In this document: in pieces, positions 19,056 through 29,485 of the stretch
How the letters are laid out: every line of letters begins with the position of its first letter
Numbering within the stretch: position 1 is the stretch's first letter
Assembly: GCA_902463725.1 (NCBI GenBank)
Contig: CABQGK010000002.1
Location: forward strand, 1 to 64,000
DNA length: 64,000 nt
Direction of reading: 5' to 3'
Source of the DNA: an uncultured Sutterella sp.
GTDB lineage: Bacteria > Pseudomonadota > Gammaproteobacteria > Burkholderiales > Burkholderiaceae_F
Made by a program: the position numbers and the translations under genes
The notes under the pieces: model-generated
What the model saw: the letters and a program-made list of their open reading frames with translations, nothing else
What the model was told of the DNA's origin: nothing
The model's database searches: none

Positions 19056-19907
19056 ATGACTCAAATCATCGACGGCAAGAAGCTTGCCGGTGAAATTCAG
19101 GCCGAGCTCAAAGCGCGCGTCGCAGCGTGCGTGGCTTGCGGTCATCAACCCGGACTCGCCGTCATCATTGTGGGCGAGGACCCAGCGAGTCAGGTTTATG
19201 TGCGCAACAAAATTCGCGCCTGCGAAAACACAGGTATTCGCTCCACGGAGATTCGCCTCCCTGCTGAGACCGATCAAGAAACGTTGCTCAACGAGATTCG
19301 CCGCCTGAATGCCGATTCTGAGGTCGATGGCATTTTGGTACAGCTCCCGCTGCCAGCGCACCTATCCGCCGAGCTCGTCATCCAAACCATCTCGCCCGAA
19401 AAAGACGTCGATGGCTTTCACGTGGTCAGCGCGGGATCGCTATTGACGGGGCGCACGGGTTTTCGCCCCTGCACCCCCTACGGCGTGATGAAGTTGCTCG
19501 AAAGCGCGGGCTGCGAGATCGAAGGCAAACACGCCGTGGTAATCGGGCGCTCCAACATTGTTGGTAAGCCTCAGGCGTTGATGCTCCTTGAGAAGAACGC
19601 CACCGTCACCATCGCGCACAGCCGCACAAAGGACTTGGCTACTGTCGTGCGCACTGCCGACATCGTGGTTGCTGCCGTGGGCCGAGCCAAGATGGTCAAA
19701 GGTGAGTGGCTCAAGCCTGGTGCCGTCGTCATTGACGTCGGTATGAATCGTGATGAGCATGGCAAACTCTGTGGTGATGTCGACTTTGAAAGCGCGCGCG
19801 ATGTCGCTGGCGCTATCACGCCGGTCCCCGGTGGCGTCGGTCCCATGACGATCGCCATGCTGATGACTAATACGGTGGAAGCGGTCGAGCGCCGCCTCGG
19901 TCTCTAA
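19056..19907 (+). CDS. folD: Bifunctional methylene-THF dehydrogenase/methenyl-THF cyclohydrolase
   Basis: It converts 5,10-methylene-THF to 10-formyl-THF using NADP, feeding purine and formyl-Met synthesis. The 283-residue protein shows [14 protein letters not shown] with the catalytic lysine, [20 protein letters not shown], the NADP-binding GRSNIVGKP and the C-terminal [20 protein letters not shown] upstream supports the ATG. It sits just before prlC; the 91-base gap suggests separate or loosely linked transcription. Confidence 0.97.
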   Translation: MTQIIDGKKLAGEIQAELKARVAACVACGHQPGLAVIIVGEDPASQVYVRNKIRACENTGIRSTEIRLPAETDQETLLNEIRRLNADSEVDGILVQLPLPAHLSAELVIQTISPEKDVDGFHVVSAGSLLTGRTGFRPCTPYGVMKLLESAGCEIEGKHAVVIGRSNIVGKPQALMLLEKNATVTIAHSRTKDLATVVRTADIVVAAVGRAKMVKGEWLKPGAVVIDVGMNRDEHGKLCGDVDFESARDVAGAITPVPGGVGPMTIAMLMTNTVEAVERRLGL

Positions 19908-19998
19908 GTCAATTTCAGAGAGGCCAACGCCCCCAAACGCTCCTATCAAGCGCAACCCGTTCGGCCTCTTTTACTGCCCCAATAAGGAACCCATAAAG

Positions 19999-22026
19999 AT
20001 GAGCAATCCGCTTCTCAACATCACCGACCGTATCCCCTATGAGGACATTCGACCCGAGCACATCGCACCGGCCATCGAGGCGCTCGGCAAGGCGCTCGAT
20101 GAGACCCTCGCACAGGTGACAGCGCCTGAGACGCCCGCCACTTGGGAGCGTGTTGTCACCCCGCTCGAGCAAGTGAGTGAAAAGTATGCTCGTGCTTGGG
20201 GAGCCGTGGGGCACCTGCAGAGCGTGGTGGATACGCCAGCGTTGCGCGAAGCCTACAATGCGATGCTGCCCGTGGTCACGCAACGATTTATCGAACTCTC
20301 ACAGAACGAAGCGCTCTTTGCGAAGTACAAAGCGATTGCAGCAAGCGCTGCTTTTGAGCAGATGGAGCCCGTGCGTCGACGCATTGTTGAGCGCGAAATC
20401 CGCGATTTTCGCCTGAGCGGCGCGGACCTACCACCCGCCGAGCGAGCCCAAGTCAAAGAAATCGGCGAGCGCCTCTCGCTGCTGAGCCAAAAATTTAGCG
20501 AAAACCTCCTTGATGCCACCAACGCTTGGGAGATGGTCATCACCGATACTGACACGCTCAAGGGCTTGCCCGAGGATGTGATGGCGTTGCTCGCACAACA
20601 AGCAAAAGACGCGGGTCGTGACGGTTGGCGTTTGACCCTACAGTACCCAAGCTATCTGCCCGTGATGATGTATGCGGAGAACCGCGCCCTGCGCGAGACC
20701 GTCTACAAGGCCTTTGTGACACGTGCCTCGGAGTTTAACGACGCCGCGCTCGACAACACACCCATCATCAATGAGATTCTCCCATTGCGTGCCCAAGAAG
20801 CCAAGCTCTTAGGCTTTGCAAACTTTGCCGAGAGCTCGCTCGCGACAAAAATGGCCGAAAGTCCCGAGGCTGTCGTGGCCTTTTTGCGCGACCTTGCCGC
20901 ACGCGCCAAGCCCTACGCGCAACGTGATATGGCCGAGTTGCGCGAGTTTGCCAAAACGCTCGGTATCCCAGAGATGCAGCCCTGGGATCAGGCTTGGGTG
21001 AGCGAAAAGTTGCAGCAAGCACGCTATAGCTTCTCCAATCAGCAAGTCAAGCAGTACTTCACGGAACCCAAGGTCTTTGAGGGACTCTTCAAACTGATCG
21101 AGCGCCTCTATGGCGTGCGTTTTGAGCAAAAGCCTGCGAGCGTCTGGCACCCCGATGTGAAGTATTTTGAACTTCAGCGTGATGGCAAACCCCTTGCGGG
21201 TCTATATGTCGACCTTTACGCGCGCGCAGGCAAGCGCTCGGGCGCTTGGATGGATGCTGACCGTACACGTCGTCAAGTCAACGGGCAGATTCAGATTCCG
21301 CTCGCCTACCTCGTCTGTAATTTCGCCCCTGGCGTCAACGGTCGTCCGTCGACGCTCACGCATGATGAAGTCACGACGCTCTTTCATGAAATGGGTCATG
21401 GCCTACACCACATGCTCACCACACAGACCGAGAGTGCCGTCTCCGGCATTAACGGCGTCGAGTGGGATGCTGTCGAGTTGCCGAGCCAATTTATGGAAAA
21501 CTTCGCCTGGGAGTGGGAAGTACTCGAATCGCTCTCAGCGCATGTCGAAACGGGTGAGCCTCTGCCACGCGAGCTCTTTGAAAAGATGCTTGCAGCGAAG
21601 AATTTCCAAAGCGGCATGCAATGCGTGCGGCAGGTCGAGTTTGCGCTCTTTGACATGCTGCTACACATGCAGTTTGATGCGAGTAAAGAAGACTTCATGG
21701 CGCTTCTTGGCGAAGTGCGCCGCGAGGTCGCTGTGGTCGATACCCCGAGCTACCATCGCTTCCCGCAGAGCTTCTCGCACATTTTTGCGGGCGGCTACGC
21801 TGCGGGCTACTACAGCTACAAGTGGGCTGAAGTGCTTTCCGCTGACGCCTTTGCCGCTTTTGAAGAAGAAGGTATTCTCAATGCGGTGACAGGGCGGCGC
21901 TTTGAGCGAGAAATCCTCTCTCGCGGCTCAAGCCGAGACGCTATGCAAAACTTCGTTGCGTTCCGTGGCCGCAAGCCTACGCTCGACGCGCTGATGCGCC
22001 ATAGCGGTATGGATAAGCCGCTCTAA
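19999..22026 (+). CDS. prlC: Oligopeptidase A (M3 zinc peptidase)
   Basis: The cytosolic zinc endopeptidase of 675 residues degrades short peptides, including cleaved signal peptides. The HExxH zinc motif (FHEMGHGLHHML) has its first His at about residue 463. The third ligand and C-terminal M3 motifs (ELPSQFMENFAWE, FAGGYAAGYYSYKWAEVLSADAF) are intact. Length and start (MSNPLLNITDRIPYEDIRPEHI) match the PrlC family. AAGGAACC precedes the ATG. Confidence 0.96.
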   Translation: MSNPLLNITDRIPYEDIRPEHIAPAIEALGKALDETLAQVTAPETPATWERVVTPLEQVSEKYARAWGAVGHLQSVVDTPALREAYNAMLPVVTQRFIELSQNEALFAKYKAIAASAAFEQMEPVRRRIVEREIRDFRLSGADLPPAERAQVKEIGERLSLLSQKFSENLLDATNAWEMVITDTDTLKGLPEDVMALLAQQAKDAGRDGWRLTLQYPSYLPVMMYAENRALRETVYKAFVTRASEFNDAALDNTPIINEILPLRAQEAKLLGFANFAESSLATKMAESPEAVVAFLRDLAARAKPYAQRDMAELREFAKTLGIPEMQPWDQAWVSEKLQQARYSFSNQQVKQYFTEPKVFEGLFKLIERLYGVRFEQKPASVWHPDVKYFELQRDGKPLAGLYVDLYARAGKRSGAWMDADRTRRQVNGQIQIPLAYLVCNFAPGVNGRPSTLTHDEVTTLFHEMGHGLHHMLTTQTESAVSGINGVEWDAVELPSQFMENFAWEWEVLESLSAHVETGEPLPRELFEKMLAAKNFQSGMQCVRQVEFALFDMLLHMQFDASKEDFMALLGEVRREVAVVDTPSYHRFPQSFSHIFAGGYAAGYYSYKWAEVLSADAFAAFEEEGILNAVTGRRFEREILSRGSSRDAMQNFVAFRGRKPTLDALMRHSGMDKPL

Positions 22027-22120
22027 CGGGGCGCGAGCACTGCCACTCTTGAGCGCAGGCGCTAAGCCCTCGGAAACGGCCGCGCCTGCGACACCTCCTC
22101 CCATTTTGCAAGGAAATCCT

Positions 22121-22927
22121 GTGAACACTTTTACCTTTGCGAGTTGGAATGTCAACTCCCTACGCGTGCGACTGCCTCAGCTCATCGACTGGCTCGGGCG
22201 GCGTAGCCCCGATGCGGTTGTGATTCAGGAAACGAAGTTGGTCGACGAGCAGTTTCCAGTCGAAGTGCTCAAAGAAGCGGGCTATCACGTCGCCTTCACG
22301 GGGCAAAAAACCTACAACGGCGTGGCGTTACTGGCGCGCGCACAAACTTTTGAGGCACCAGCAGACGTGGTGCTCAACCTACCGGGCTACCCTGATGATC
22401 AAAAGCGCTTGGTGGCGGCGACACTGCGGCCACGCACGGGCGAAGCGCCCGTACGCTTTATTGGCGGCTACATTCCCAATGGCAATGAGCTCGGTAGCTG
22501 GAAGTACCTCTATAAACTGGATTGGCTCGATGCCGCTGCGCGCTTTTTGAAAGATGAGCTCTCCGCCCATCCTCGCGTCGTGATGGGGGGCGACTTCAAC
22601 ATAGCCCCAGACGATCGCGACGTTTACGACGTCAAGCTCTGGACGGAGCGGGTGCTGACGAGCCGTGCGGAGCGCCGCGCCCTCAATCGTCTACTCGCTC
22701 TCGGTCTCTCTGACAGCTTCCGCGTGCTGCATCCTGAGGCGGGGCAATTCTCTTGGTGGGACTATCGTCAATCGGCATTTCTACGTGACCGTGGGCTAAG
22801 AATCGATTTACTACTCGTCTCTGAGGCCGTTCGCACCGCACTCATCAGTGCCGAGATTGATAAGGAGCCCCGCGCGCTTGCGCAACCCTCTGATCACGCC
22901 CCTGTGCTGATCACGTTCACGGCCTAA
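22121..22927 (+). CDS. xthA: Exodeoxyribonuclease III
   Basis: The AP endonuclease/3' exonuclease of base excision repair has 268 residues. Endonuclease/exonuclease/phosphatase motifs are present: SWNVNSLRVRL, VIQETKLVDEQF (metal Glu), GGYIPNG, GGDFNIAPDDRDVYD, SWWDYR, LRIDLLL and SDHAPV with the catalytic His. GTG at 22121 is chosen because it follows AAGGAAA and begins directly at the conserved fold; an in-frame TTG further up lacks a ribosome site. A hairpin separates it from the convergent gene. Confidence 0.95.
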   Translation: MNTFTFASWNVNSLRVRLPQLIDWLGRRSPDAVVIQETKLVDEQFPVEVLKEAGYHVAFTGQKTYNGVALLARAQTFEAPADVVLNLPGYPDDQKRLVAATLRPRTGEAPVRFIGGYIPNGNELGSWKYLYKLDWLDAAARFLKDELSAHPRVVMGGDFNIAPDDRDVYDVKLWTERVLTSRAERRALNRLLALGLSDSFRVLHPEAGQFSWWDYRQSAFLRDRGLRIDLLLVSEAVRTALISAEIDKEPRALAQPSDHAPVLITFTA

Positions 22928-22948
22928 GCTCTCAAACTCGAAACATTT

Positions 22949-22990
22949 TGGGCTTGCCTCAAGCCGAATACAGCTCGGAGCAAGCCCATT
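22949..22990 (+). terminator. Hairpin between convergent xthA and membrane protein gene
   Basis: TGGGCTTG (22949-22956) with inner CTC pairs with GAG and CAAGCCCA (22981-22988), followed by a short T tract. Confidence 0.55.
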
Positions 22991-23021
22991 TAAGGTTGAG
23001 CGAGGCAGATCCAATCGCGAA

Positions 23022-23567
23022 CTACTTACGCATCCGATCGACATGTGAGAGTTGCCGCACCCACGTCTGAAGCTTCAGGATGGGTTGACGGGTTTCTAGC
23101 TCGCTCACATTGTTAGCCCAATTTTCCAAGGTCCCTAGACTCCAAGCCGCAAAGGGCATACCCAACGCTGGGCGAGGAGCGATTTCAGGCTCTGGCAACT
23201 CAAAACGCTCCCAAGCGAGATCCGTGCTCGCCACATAGTCACGCAGCATCGGCTCAGGCAACGTGATCCCCGCACGTTCAATGAGAAAATGCAACGCAAT
23301 CTCATCGGTAGCAAGGGGGATGATGTCGCGCACTACCAAGGGCTTATCTTTCATATAGCGCCATACCGCAATGATGGGCCAAGCGACAAAGGCAATCCAA
23401 AACGGGATCGTGAGCCAGAACGCCGTCGCCACCTGCGTACTACTTCGAACGCCCTCCAAGGTAAAAGCCGTTCCCAAGGTTGCCCATACAAGCCAGAGCA
23501 GCCAACCGCGGCGGTAACGCTCAATAGGCATTGCCGCTTTAATTTGTGCTTCCCACGTTGTTGGCAC
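23022..23567 (-). CDS. Membrane protein of unknown function
   Basis: The 181-residue protein has two closely spaced membrane helices (about 22-40 and 48-70: WLLWLVWATLGTAF and FWLTIPFWIAFVAWPIIAVW) and a long cytosolic tail with several prolines. I recognise no family. The GTG start at 23567 is fixed by a perfect AAGGAGG (23574-23580) six bases upstream. It lies inside the 3' end of the rlmN-like gene (29-base overlap), so the two are translated together. Function cannot be inferred. Confidence 0.75.
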   Translation of the reverse strand: MPTTWEAQIKAAMPIERYRRGWLLWLVWATLGTAFTLEGVRSSTQVATAFWLTIPFWIAFVAWPIIAVWRYMKDKPLVVRDIIPLATDEIALHFLIERAGITLPEPMLRDYVASTDLAWERFELPEPEIAPRPALGMPFAAWSLGTLENWANNVSELETRQPILKLQTWVRQLSHVDRMRK

Positions 23568-24609
23568 GACGTACCTCCTTATTCAATACGACACGGGCTC
23601 TCAACTGCCCGCAGCCGCCATCCACATCTTGCGCAGCGCTATCGCGCAGTGTCGCGATAACACCTTCTGCGCGCGCTGCCCGCACCATCGCGGCCAAACT
23701 CTCTCGAGTACCGCGCTGATAGGAACTCTCTGGGATGGCATTGACGGCGATAAAGTTCACCATCGCATAGTGACCTTTGATGCGCTGCGCAAATGAGCGC
23801 GCTTCCTCGGGCGAGTCGTTAACCCCCGCGATCACCGTCCACTGATATTGCGTTGGGTAGTGCGAAGCACGTGCCCAGCGCTCGGCGGCATCAATCAACG
23901 CATCCACCGACATTCGAGCGCCGCGCGGCAATAAATGAGCGCGTTTTTCCCCATCAATAGTATGTAGCGAGACTGCTAACGCAGGTTTGACGCGAGAGGC
24001 GTGCAGTCGTGCAAAGAGTCGTTCATCGCCTACGGTCGAAACCACAATATCTTTATGGGCGAACTCACCGTAGTCAGCTAGCCACTCGAGCGCAGAAAAC
24101 ACCTGCTCAAGGTTGTGCGATGGCTCCCCCATGCCCATGAAAACGACCTTTTTGGTCTCGCGTCTAAGGCTCCTCGCTAAGGCCACTTGCGCCACAATTT
24201 CCGCATCACTCAATTGCCGAATGAGCCCAGAGCGCCCCGTCATGCAAAAGCGGCACCCCACCGCACAACCTAACTGCGTGGAGACACAGACACCTGCGCG
24301 CGGCAGTAACACACTCTCGATGGTCTGCCCATCAAAGAGCGTCACAAGAAGTCGTTCACTTTCCGCATCTGCGCCAGGATGGCGGGAGCGGATGCGCGCT
24401 ATGCTAGAGAGTTGTGCTCGCAGCGCGGGCAGTCCCTCACGCACAGCCTTCGGAAAGGACGCATCGTCCTCCGTTGGCCAAGCCGCTCTACCGAGCCAAG
24501 CGCGGAAGATTCTGCGCAAATGCTGGGGCTTAGCGCCCTGTGCCTCAAGGCGCGCTTGAATATCAGCAAGCGTCACCGCAGAGGCTGGGGATGAAACGGT
24601 CATATCCAT
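23539..24609 (-). CDS. RlmN/Cfr-family radical SAM RNA methyltransferase
   Basis: The 356-residue radical SAM enzyme should add a methyl group to C2 of adenosine in 23S rRNA and some tRNAs. The cluster motif CAVGCRFC binds the 4Fe-4S/SAM centre, VFMGMGEPSHN is the GGE-like SAM motif, and the second catalytic cysteine is in DVDGGCGQLRA near the C terminus. This agrees with RlmN rather than Cfr, but the usual RlmN neighbours (ndk, pilF, ispG) are absent, so it may be a paralogue. The next gene starts within its 3' end. Confidence 0.85.
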   Translation of the reverse strand: MDMTVSSPASAVTLADIQARLEAQGAKPQHLRRIFRAWLGRAAWPTEDDASFPKAVREGLPALRAQLSSIARIRSRHPGADAESERLLVTLFDGQTIESVLLPRAGVCVSTQLGCAVGCRFCMTGRSGLIRQLSDAEIVAQVALARSLRRETKKVVFMGMGEPSHNLEQVFSALEWLADYGEFAHKDIVVSTVGDERLFARLHASRVKPALAVSLHTIDGEKRAHLLPRGARMSVDALIDAAERWARASHYPTQYQWTVIAGVNDSPEEARSFAQRIKGHYAMVNFIAVNAIPESSYQRGTRESLAAMVRAARAEGVIATLRDSAAQDVDGGCGQLRARVVLNKEVRRANNVGSTN

Positions 24610-24925
24610 GTCAGGAAGCGGGGTACTGCGTTAGCTTTATCACTTTTGGAAAGGACTCCTCTGACAAGCAAACGCGCAACGGAAGGGGCGCTTACAGAGG
24701 GGCTTTTGGGGAAAAGCGACCTTAAGTGTAGCCGATTTCATGATGAAACCACCATCACGATGGTTTTTTGGCGCCAAAAGTGCAGTGAAGTGCTCGAATT
24801 AGGCACAAATCGAGCGCCGCAGACGCGAAGAACGTTACCGCGCAAAATTTGGACTTCACACGATGCGCGCCGCCGCGCTCAGCACAAAACAAAACTAAAC
24901 GAAGCGGTCACGCAGGAAAGAGAAT
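24610..24925. other. Intergenic stretch, no gene recognised
   Basis: Between ntrC (ending at 24926) and the rlmN-like start lie 316 bases without a convincing frame. One weak hairpin (AAACCA/TGGTTT, around 24744-24764) followed by T is seen on the plus strand, where no gene ends. On the minus strand the stretch must hold the rlmN promoter, but I cannot pick it out. Confidence 0.5.
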
Positions 24926-26425
24926 TTACTGTCCGTCGTCAAACTCTTTGAGTTTACGACTCAGCGTATTACGCCCAATGCCCAAGCGCTCAGCGGCCAC
25001 CACGCGGCGGCCTTCGGTGACGGAGAGCGCAGCATTGATGACAGCATTTTCCGCGCGCCCCACCACATCGTCCCAAAGGTTATTTTCACCACTACGTAGG
25101 CGAGCCACCACTTCTGCGCCAAGCATCGCCTCCCAACCGCCCTCAGCAGCTACGATAGCGCCATCCTCACCTTGACTCGTAGCTCGCACATCAGGCTCGC
25201 TTGTCGCACGGCTGCTACGCGCGCTGCGCGAAGTGGGCGTCGCGGCCGTCGAGCGCCCAACGGCTTCTTGCACTTCTTGAGGAAGGTCCTCAGGGCGCAC
25301 CTCACTTGACGGCGCCATGACAAGGAGCCAGCGACAGAAGTTCTCCAACTGCCGCACGTTTCCAGGGAAATCAAACCGCATGAGCGTCTCTAGAGCCTCT
25401 TTGGTGAGGCGCTTCGGTTCGACCCCCAACTCCTGCGCGCCCACACGCAGAAAATGCTCCACCATAGGAGGAATATCCTCTTTACGTTCGCGCAGGGGAG
25501 GCAGGCGCAAGCGAATCACGTTGAGGCGGTGGTAGAGGTCCTCACGGAACTTTCCTTCGCGAACGCGCTCCTCCAAATTTTGATTGGTTGCAGCAATGAC
25601 ACGCACATCCGCTTTAATCGGCTCATGCCCACCAACGCGATAGAAATACCCGTCCGAGAGCACACGCAACAAACTTGTCTGCAAATCCATCGGCATATCG
25701 CCAATTTCATCGAGAAAGAGCGTGCCGCCTTTGGCCTGCTCAAAGCGCCCTAGGTGCAAGCTCGAAGCACCCGTAAACGCGCCCTTTTCATGACCGTAGA
25801 GCTCACTTTCGAGCAACTCCCGCGGGATGCTTGCCATATTGATGGCCACGTAGGGCGCGCGTGCTCGCTGACTGTGATCTTTGATCGCACGCGCTACCAC
25901 CTCTTTGCCAGAACCAGACTCACCTGTCAAAAGCACCGTCGCGTTGCTCTGCGAGAGGCGTCCAATCGCACGGAAGACATCCTGCATCGCTGGCGCTCGC
26001 CCGATTAAGCCCGAAGTGCTCGGGCTGTCCGTGCGCTCTGGTTCGGTCATCGCGAGTTTGTCCCCTTCGGCCGCTGCGCGCGCGATGAGTTCAACGGCCT
26101 CGGCAATATCAAAGGGCTTGGGCAAATACTCAAAAGCCCCCCCTTGAAAAGCCGACACCGCGCTATCTAGGTCAGAGAAGGCCGTCATGATAATGACAGG
26201 GATATCGGGAAAGCGCGCCTTCACTCGCGCTAGCAGCTCCGTGCCCGAGAGCCCTGGCATGCGAATGTCGCTCACAAGCGCCGAGGGTCGAAACGACTCT
26301 AGCGCCTCTAGCACATCCGCCCCCCGCTCGAAGGCCGATACTTCAAAGCCCGCACGGGTGAGCGCCTTTGTGAGAACAAAACGGATTGACCGGTCATCAT
26401 CGACCACCCAGATATGCTTGCTCAT
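24926..26425 (-). CDS. ntrC: Nitrogen regulator NtrC (sigma-54 activator)
   Basis: The 499-residue NtrC has a receiver domain (about 1-120; VVDDDRSIR, phosphoacceptor in [10 protein letters not shown]), a central AAA+ domain (about 145-380; GESGSGKE Walker A, GAFTGA sigma-54 loop, [11 protein letters not shown]alker B) and a C-terminal Fis-type helix-turn-helix ([16 protein letters not shown]). Phosphorylated by NtrB under nitrogen limitation, it drives glnA and related genes. It follows ntrB and glnA on the same strand. A Ser/Ala/Thr-rich insertion (about 395-430) separates the AAA+ and DNA-binding parts. Confidence 0.97.
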   Translation of the reverse strand: MSKHIWVVDDDRSIRFVLTKALTRAGFEVSAFERGADVLEALESFRPSALVSDIRMPGLSGTELLARVKARFPDIPVIIMTAFSDLDSAVSAFQGGAFEYLPKPFDIAEAVELIARAAAEGDKLAMTEPERTDSPSTSGLIGRAPAMQDVFRAIGRLSQSNATVLLTGESGSGKEVVARAIKDHSQRARAPYVAINMASIPRELLESELYGHEKGAFTGASSLHLGRFEQAKGGTLFLDEIGDMPMDLQTSLLRVLSDGYFYRVGGHEPIKADVRVIAATNQNLEERVREGKFREDLYHRLNVIRLRLPPLRERKEDIPPMVEHFLRVGAQELGVEPKRLTKEALETLMRFDFPGNVRQLENFCRWLLVMAPSSEVRPEDLPQEVQEAVGRSTAATPTSRSARSSRATSEPDVRATSQGEDGAIVAAEGGWEAMLGAEVVARLRSGENNLWDDVVGRAENAVINAALSVTEGRRVVAAERLGIGRNTLSRKLKEFDDGQ

Positions 26426-26513
26426 CGTCTCTGTCTCCTTCTCACACTAGGGCGCGGTGCGACGTAAGAGCCCCACTCACACAGAGAGGCGACCGCAACC
26501 CTGCTTTTCTGCA

Positions 26514-27632
26514 CTAATTTGCTCGGGACTCCGCAAGCGGCAGCAACACGCGGAAAACCGTGTGCCCTGGGCGGCTCTCAAGCTGCAGGGCCCCCCCTGC
26601 TTGATGAATAAACGTTTTGGCTAACGAGAGCCCAAGCCCCGTGCCTTCCGCCCGTCCAGTGACGAGCGGGTAGAAAATCTTTTCTTGCATGTCCACGGGC
26701 ACACCAGGCCCGTTGTCCAGTACTTCGACGCATAGCGCGCGCTTCATACGCTCTGCGCCCACCAGCGCATCACGCACGATACGGGTCTTGAGCTCGATGC
26801 GAGCGGTGCGCGCTTGGCGCTGCGCCTCAAGCGCCTGTGCTGCGTTGCGCACTAAGTTGAGAAACACCTGCGTAAGACGAATCCGATCGGCTCGCACGGG
26901 TGGACTCGATATGTCGTAGTCGCGCACAATCATGAGACCATCAGCAAACTCATGGCCGATGAGTTGACGCACATGCTCGAGCACCTCGTGCACATTGACG
27001 TCAGTAATGCTCTCGCTCATACGGTAAGGCGCCAAAAAGCGGTCTACGAGGTTCTGCAGTCGATCGGTCTCCTCGACAATCACCGCTGCGCATTCCACAT
27101 CCTCCTCGTCGGCCAAACTCGCCTGCAAGAGTTGTGCTGCGCCACGAATACCGCCGAGCGGATTTTTAATTTCATGTGCCAAATTACGTAGCAACTGCCG
27201 ATTGGCTTCCATCACCTCAGCCGTGAGCCGCTCGCGCTCTTGCGCAATCGTCTGCTCGAGCACGCTCATCTCAATGAGTACCGCGCCAGTAGCATCCCCC
27301 ATCTGCGCGGCATATGGAGAAAACGAGGCCTGTACTTTCACGCTTTCGCGTCGACCACCAGGACGAAACACGCTCAAAAGTCCAACCATCTGGCCCGTGG
27401 CATCGTGCCCCGCGGGGCCTGCGGCAAACCAAGGGCTGCTATCGGGAAAGTACTCAAGCACAGTCTCACCAATAAGCGCACGCCGGCTGCGACCGACCAA
27501 CACTTCAGCGGCAGCGTTGACCCAAACGATGCGCCCTGCGCAATCGGTCACCCAAAGCGCAGCCGTGAGCAGATCCCAAGCGGGCGCAACGCTAGCAAAA
27601 GCTTCTGGTGGATGAGTCGGTGTAATCGGCAC
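26514..27632 (-). CDS. ntrB: Nitrogen sensor kinase NtrB
   Basis: The 372-residue soluble kinase has an N-terminal PAS domain (about 15-120; CAGRIVWVNAAAEVLVGRS), HisKA with NLAHEIKNPLGGIRGAAQLL (His near 153) and a GHKL ATPase domain (NLVRNAAQALE, DNGPGVP, GTGLGLSLAKTF). No membrane segment is seen, as expected for NtrB, which is controlled by PII. It phosphorylates and dephosphorylates NtrC. It lies between glnA and ntrC, the classic glnALG order, with 167 bases to glnA and 88 to ntrC. Confidence 0.97.
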   Translation of the reverse strand: MPITPTHPPEAFASVAPAWDLLTAALWVTDCAGRIVWVNAAAEVLVGRSRRALIGETVLEYFPDSSPWFAAGPAGHDATGQMVGLLSVFRPGGRRESVKVQASFSPYAAQMGDATGAVLIEMSVLEQTIAQERERLTAEVMEANRQLLRNLAHEIKNPLGGIRGAAQLLQASLADEEDVECAAVIVEETDRLQNLVDRFLAPYRMSESITDVNVHEVLEHVRQLIGHEFADGLMIVRDYDISSPPVRADRIRLTQVFLNLVRNAAQALEAQRQARTARIELKTRIVRDALVGAERMKRALCVEVLDNGPGVPVDMQEKIFYPLVTGRAEGTGLGLSLAKTFIHQAGGALQLESRPGHTVFRVLLPLAESRAN

Positions 27633-27799
27633 AGTAACAAGACTCCGTCATGCTAGTGAAAAGAAAGGGCGCGGAAGCGGCAGGCATCCAACACCCTTTC
27701 ACTTTGCTATGTGACGCCCGTACGAGGGGCTGAACGCGACGTGCCTCTTACACGCCGCCCTCAACGCCCCGCCCGCAGCACGGGCGTAGAACCTCTCTC

Positions 27800-29212
27800 T
27801 TAGAGCGAGTAGTAGAGGTCGAAATCAAGCGCCGTCACGGCCATACGAGCACGCGTGACTTCTTCCATCTTGAGGGCGATGTACGAATCGATAAAGTCAT
27901 CGGTAAACACATCACCACGCGTCAAGAACTCACGATCCTTATCGAGATAGGTGAGCGCTTCGTCAAGCGAGGCGCAGACCGTCGGGATCTTGGCGTTTTC
28001 TTCCGGCGGCAGGTCATAGAGGTTCTTGTCAGCGGCTTCACCCGGGTGGATCTTGTTCTGAATACCGTCAAGGCCTGCCATCAAGAGCGCAGCAAAGCCC
28101 AAGTACGGATTGCAAAGCGGATCCGGGAAGCGCGTTTCAATGCGGCGCGCCTTCGGGCTCGTGACGTGCGGAATACGGATCGAAGCGGAGCGGTTGCGAG
28201 CCGAGTAGGCGAGCTTCACAGGCGCTTCAAAGCCAGGCACGAGACGGCGGTAAGAGTTGATGCCAGGGTTGGTGATCGCGTTGAGAGCGCGAGCATGCTT
28301 AATGATGCCGCCAATGTAGTAGAGGGCGATATCGGAGAGCCCCGCATAACCATTACCCGAGAAGAGATTCACGCCGTCCTTCCAGATGGACTGATGCACG
28401 TGCATACCCGAGCCATTATCCCCTTCAACGGGCTTCGGCATGAAGGTAGCGGTCTTACCATAGGCTGCGGCCACATTGTGAATCGTGTATTTGACGATCT
28501 GCGTCCAGTCGGCGCGCTTAACCAGCGTGGAGAACTTCGTGCCGATTTCGCACTGACCCGCACCCGCCACTTCGTGGTGATGAATTTCAACCGGCACACC
28601 CTGCTGTTCAATCAGCAGACACATCTCGGCGCGGATATCCGCAAAGCTATCCACGGGCGAGACGGGGAAGTAGCCCCCCTTCATACGGTTGCGGTGACCA
28701 AGGTTGCCGCCTTCGATGTCGAGCCCAGAGGACCACGGCGCCTCTTCGCTATCGATCTGGAAGCCGCTCTTGCCCGGACGATGATCCCACTTGACCGCAT
28801 CAAAGATGAAGAACTCAGGTTCCGGACCAAAATAAGCCGTATCACCAATGCCCGTCGTCTTCAGATAGGCTTCGGCACGGCGAGCGATCGAGCGCGGGTC
28901 ACGGTTGTAGCCCTTACCCGTGGACGGTTCCTGCACATCGCACTGCAGCACGAGCGTGTTGTGCTCTCGGAACGGGTCCATGCGCGCCGTCTCTGGGTCC
29001 GGCATCAGTAGCATGTCACTCGCCTCGATGCCACGCCAGCCCTTGAAGGACGAGCCGTCAAAGGGGTGGCCAAGTTCAAACATGTCCTCATCAACGGCAG
29101 AGGCCGGCACGCTCACGTGCATTTCCTTGCCGAGCGTGTCGGTCAAGCGCAGGTCAACGAACTTGACGTCGTTGTCCTTGATCATCTGAATAACTTCGGA
29201 GGCGGTAGTCAT
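27800..29212 (-). CDS. glnA: Glutamine synthetase, type I
   Basis: It makes glutamine from glutamate, ammonia and ATP and is the main ammonium-assimilating enzyme. The 470 residues fit GSI-beta. Motifs: DGSSFKGW, the metal site [29 protein letters not shown] and the adenylylation segment NLYDLPPEE, whose Tyr is the target of GlnE. The ATG at 29212 ([11 protein letters not shown]) follows GGGAGAA; the frame extends upstream, but the family N terminus begins here. Expression should depend on the sigma-54 promoter and the two NtrC sites upstream. Confidence 0.98.
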   Translation of the reverse strand: MTTASEVIQMIKDNDVKFVDLRLTDTLGKEMHVSVPASAVDEDMFELGHPFDGSSFKGWRGIEASDMLLMPDPETARMDPFREHNTLVLQCDVQEPSTGKGYNRDPRSIARRAEAYLKTTGIGDTAYFGPEPEFFIFDAVKWDHRPGKSGFQIDSEEAPWSSGLDIEGGNLGHRNRMKGGYFPVSPVDSFADIRAEMCLLIEQQGVPVEIHHHEVAGAGQCEIGTKFSTLVKRADWTQIVKYTIHNVAAAYGKTATFMPKPVEGDNGSGMHVHQSIWKDGVNLFSGNGYAGLSDIALYYIGGIIKHARALNAITNPGINSYRRLVPGFEAPVKLAYSARNRSASIRIPHVTSPKARRIETRFPDPLCNPYLGFAALLMAGLDGIQNKIHPGEAADKNLYDLPPEENAKIPTVCASLDEALTYLDKDREFLTRGDVFTDDFIDSYIALKMEEVTRARMAVTALDFDLYYSL

Positions 29213-29322
29213 GAGAGTTCTCCCAGAGTTAAAGTTGCTCTTACTGCGGATCACCAGTGCAGTCAAGAGAGCCAATTTGAAATTTGAAGCAGTACAAAAC
29301 CACTGCTGTTACCTAATACTTA

Positions 29323-29337
29323 GCAAGCAGCGTGCCA
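29323..29337 (-). promoter_or_regulatory. Sigma-54 promoter of glnA
   Basis: On the minus strand TGGCAC-GCTGC-TTGC matches the -24/-12 consensus exactly (TGGCAC at 29337-29332, TTGC at 29326-29323). Transcription would start near 29312, about 100 bases before the glnA ATG. Confidence 0.9.
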
Positions 29338-29455
29338 ACTTTTCTACGCCCTTCATACAGGGCTAAAGATCCCAAATATTAGGTATACGTTATGACCCTA
29401 GGGATTCCCCTAACAGGGCATTCCCTAATAAAGACCGAAATCGTCACGTATTATC

Positions 29456-29470
29456 GCACTTTTCTGGTGC
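29456..29470. promoter_or_regulatory. NtrC-binding site, promoter-proximal
   Basis: GCACTTTTCTGGTGC fits the NtrC dyad GCAC-N7-GTGC. Its centre lies about 150 bp upstream of the predicted glnA start. It forms a 15-bp perfect inverted repeat with the second site. Confidence 0.8.
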
Positions 29471-29485
29471 AGATGCCCCAATTTC

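Noticed and set aside
28046..29011. 321-codon open frame opposite glnA
   Set aside because: Antisense to a highly conserved gene, Arg/His-rich, with no ribosome site or family match.
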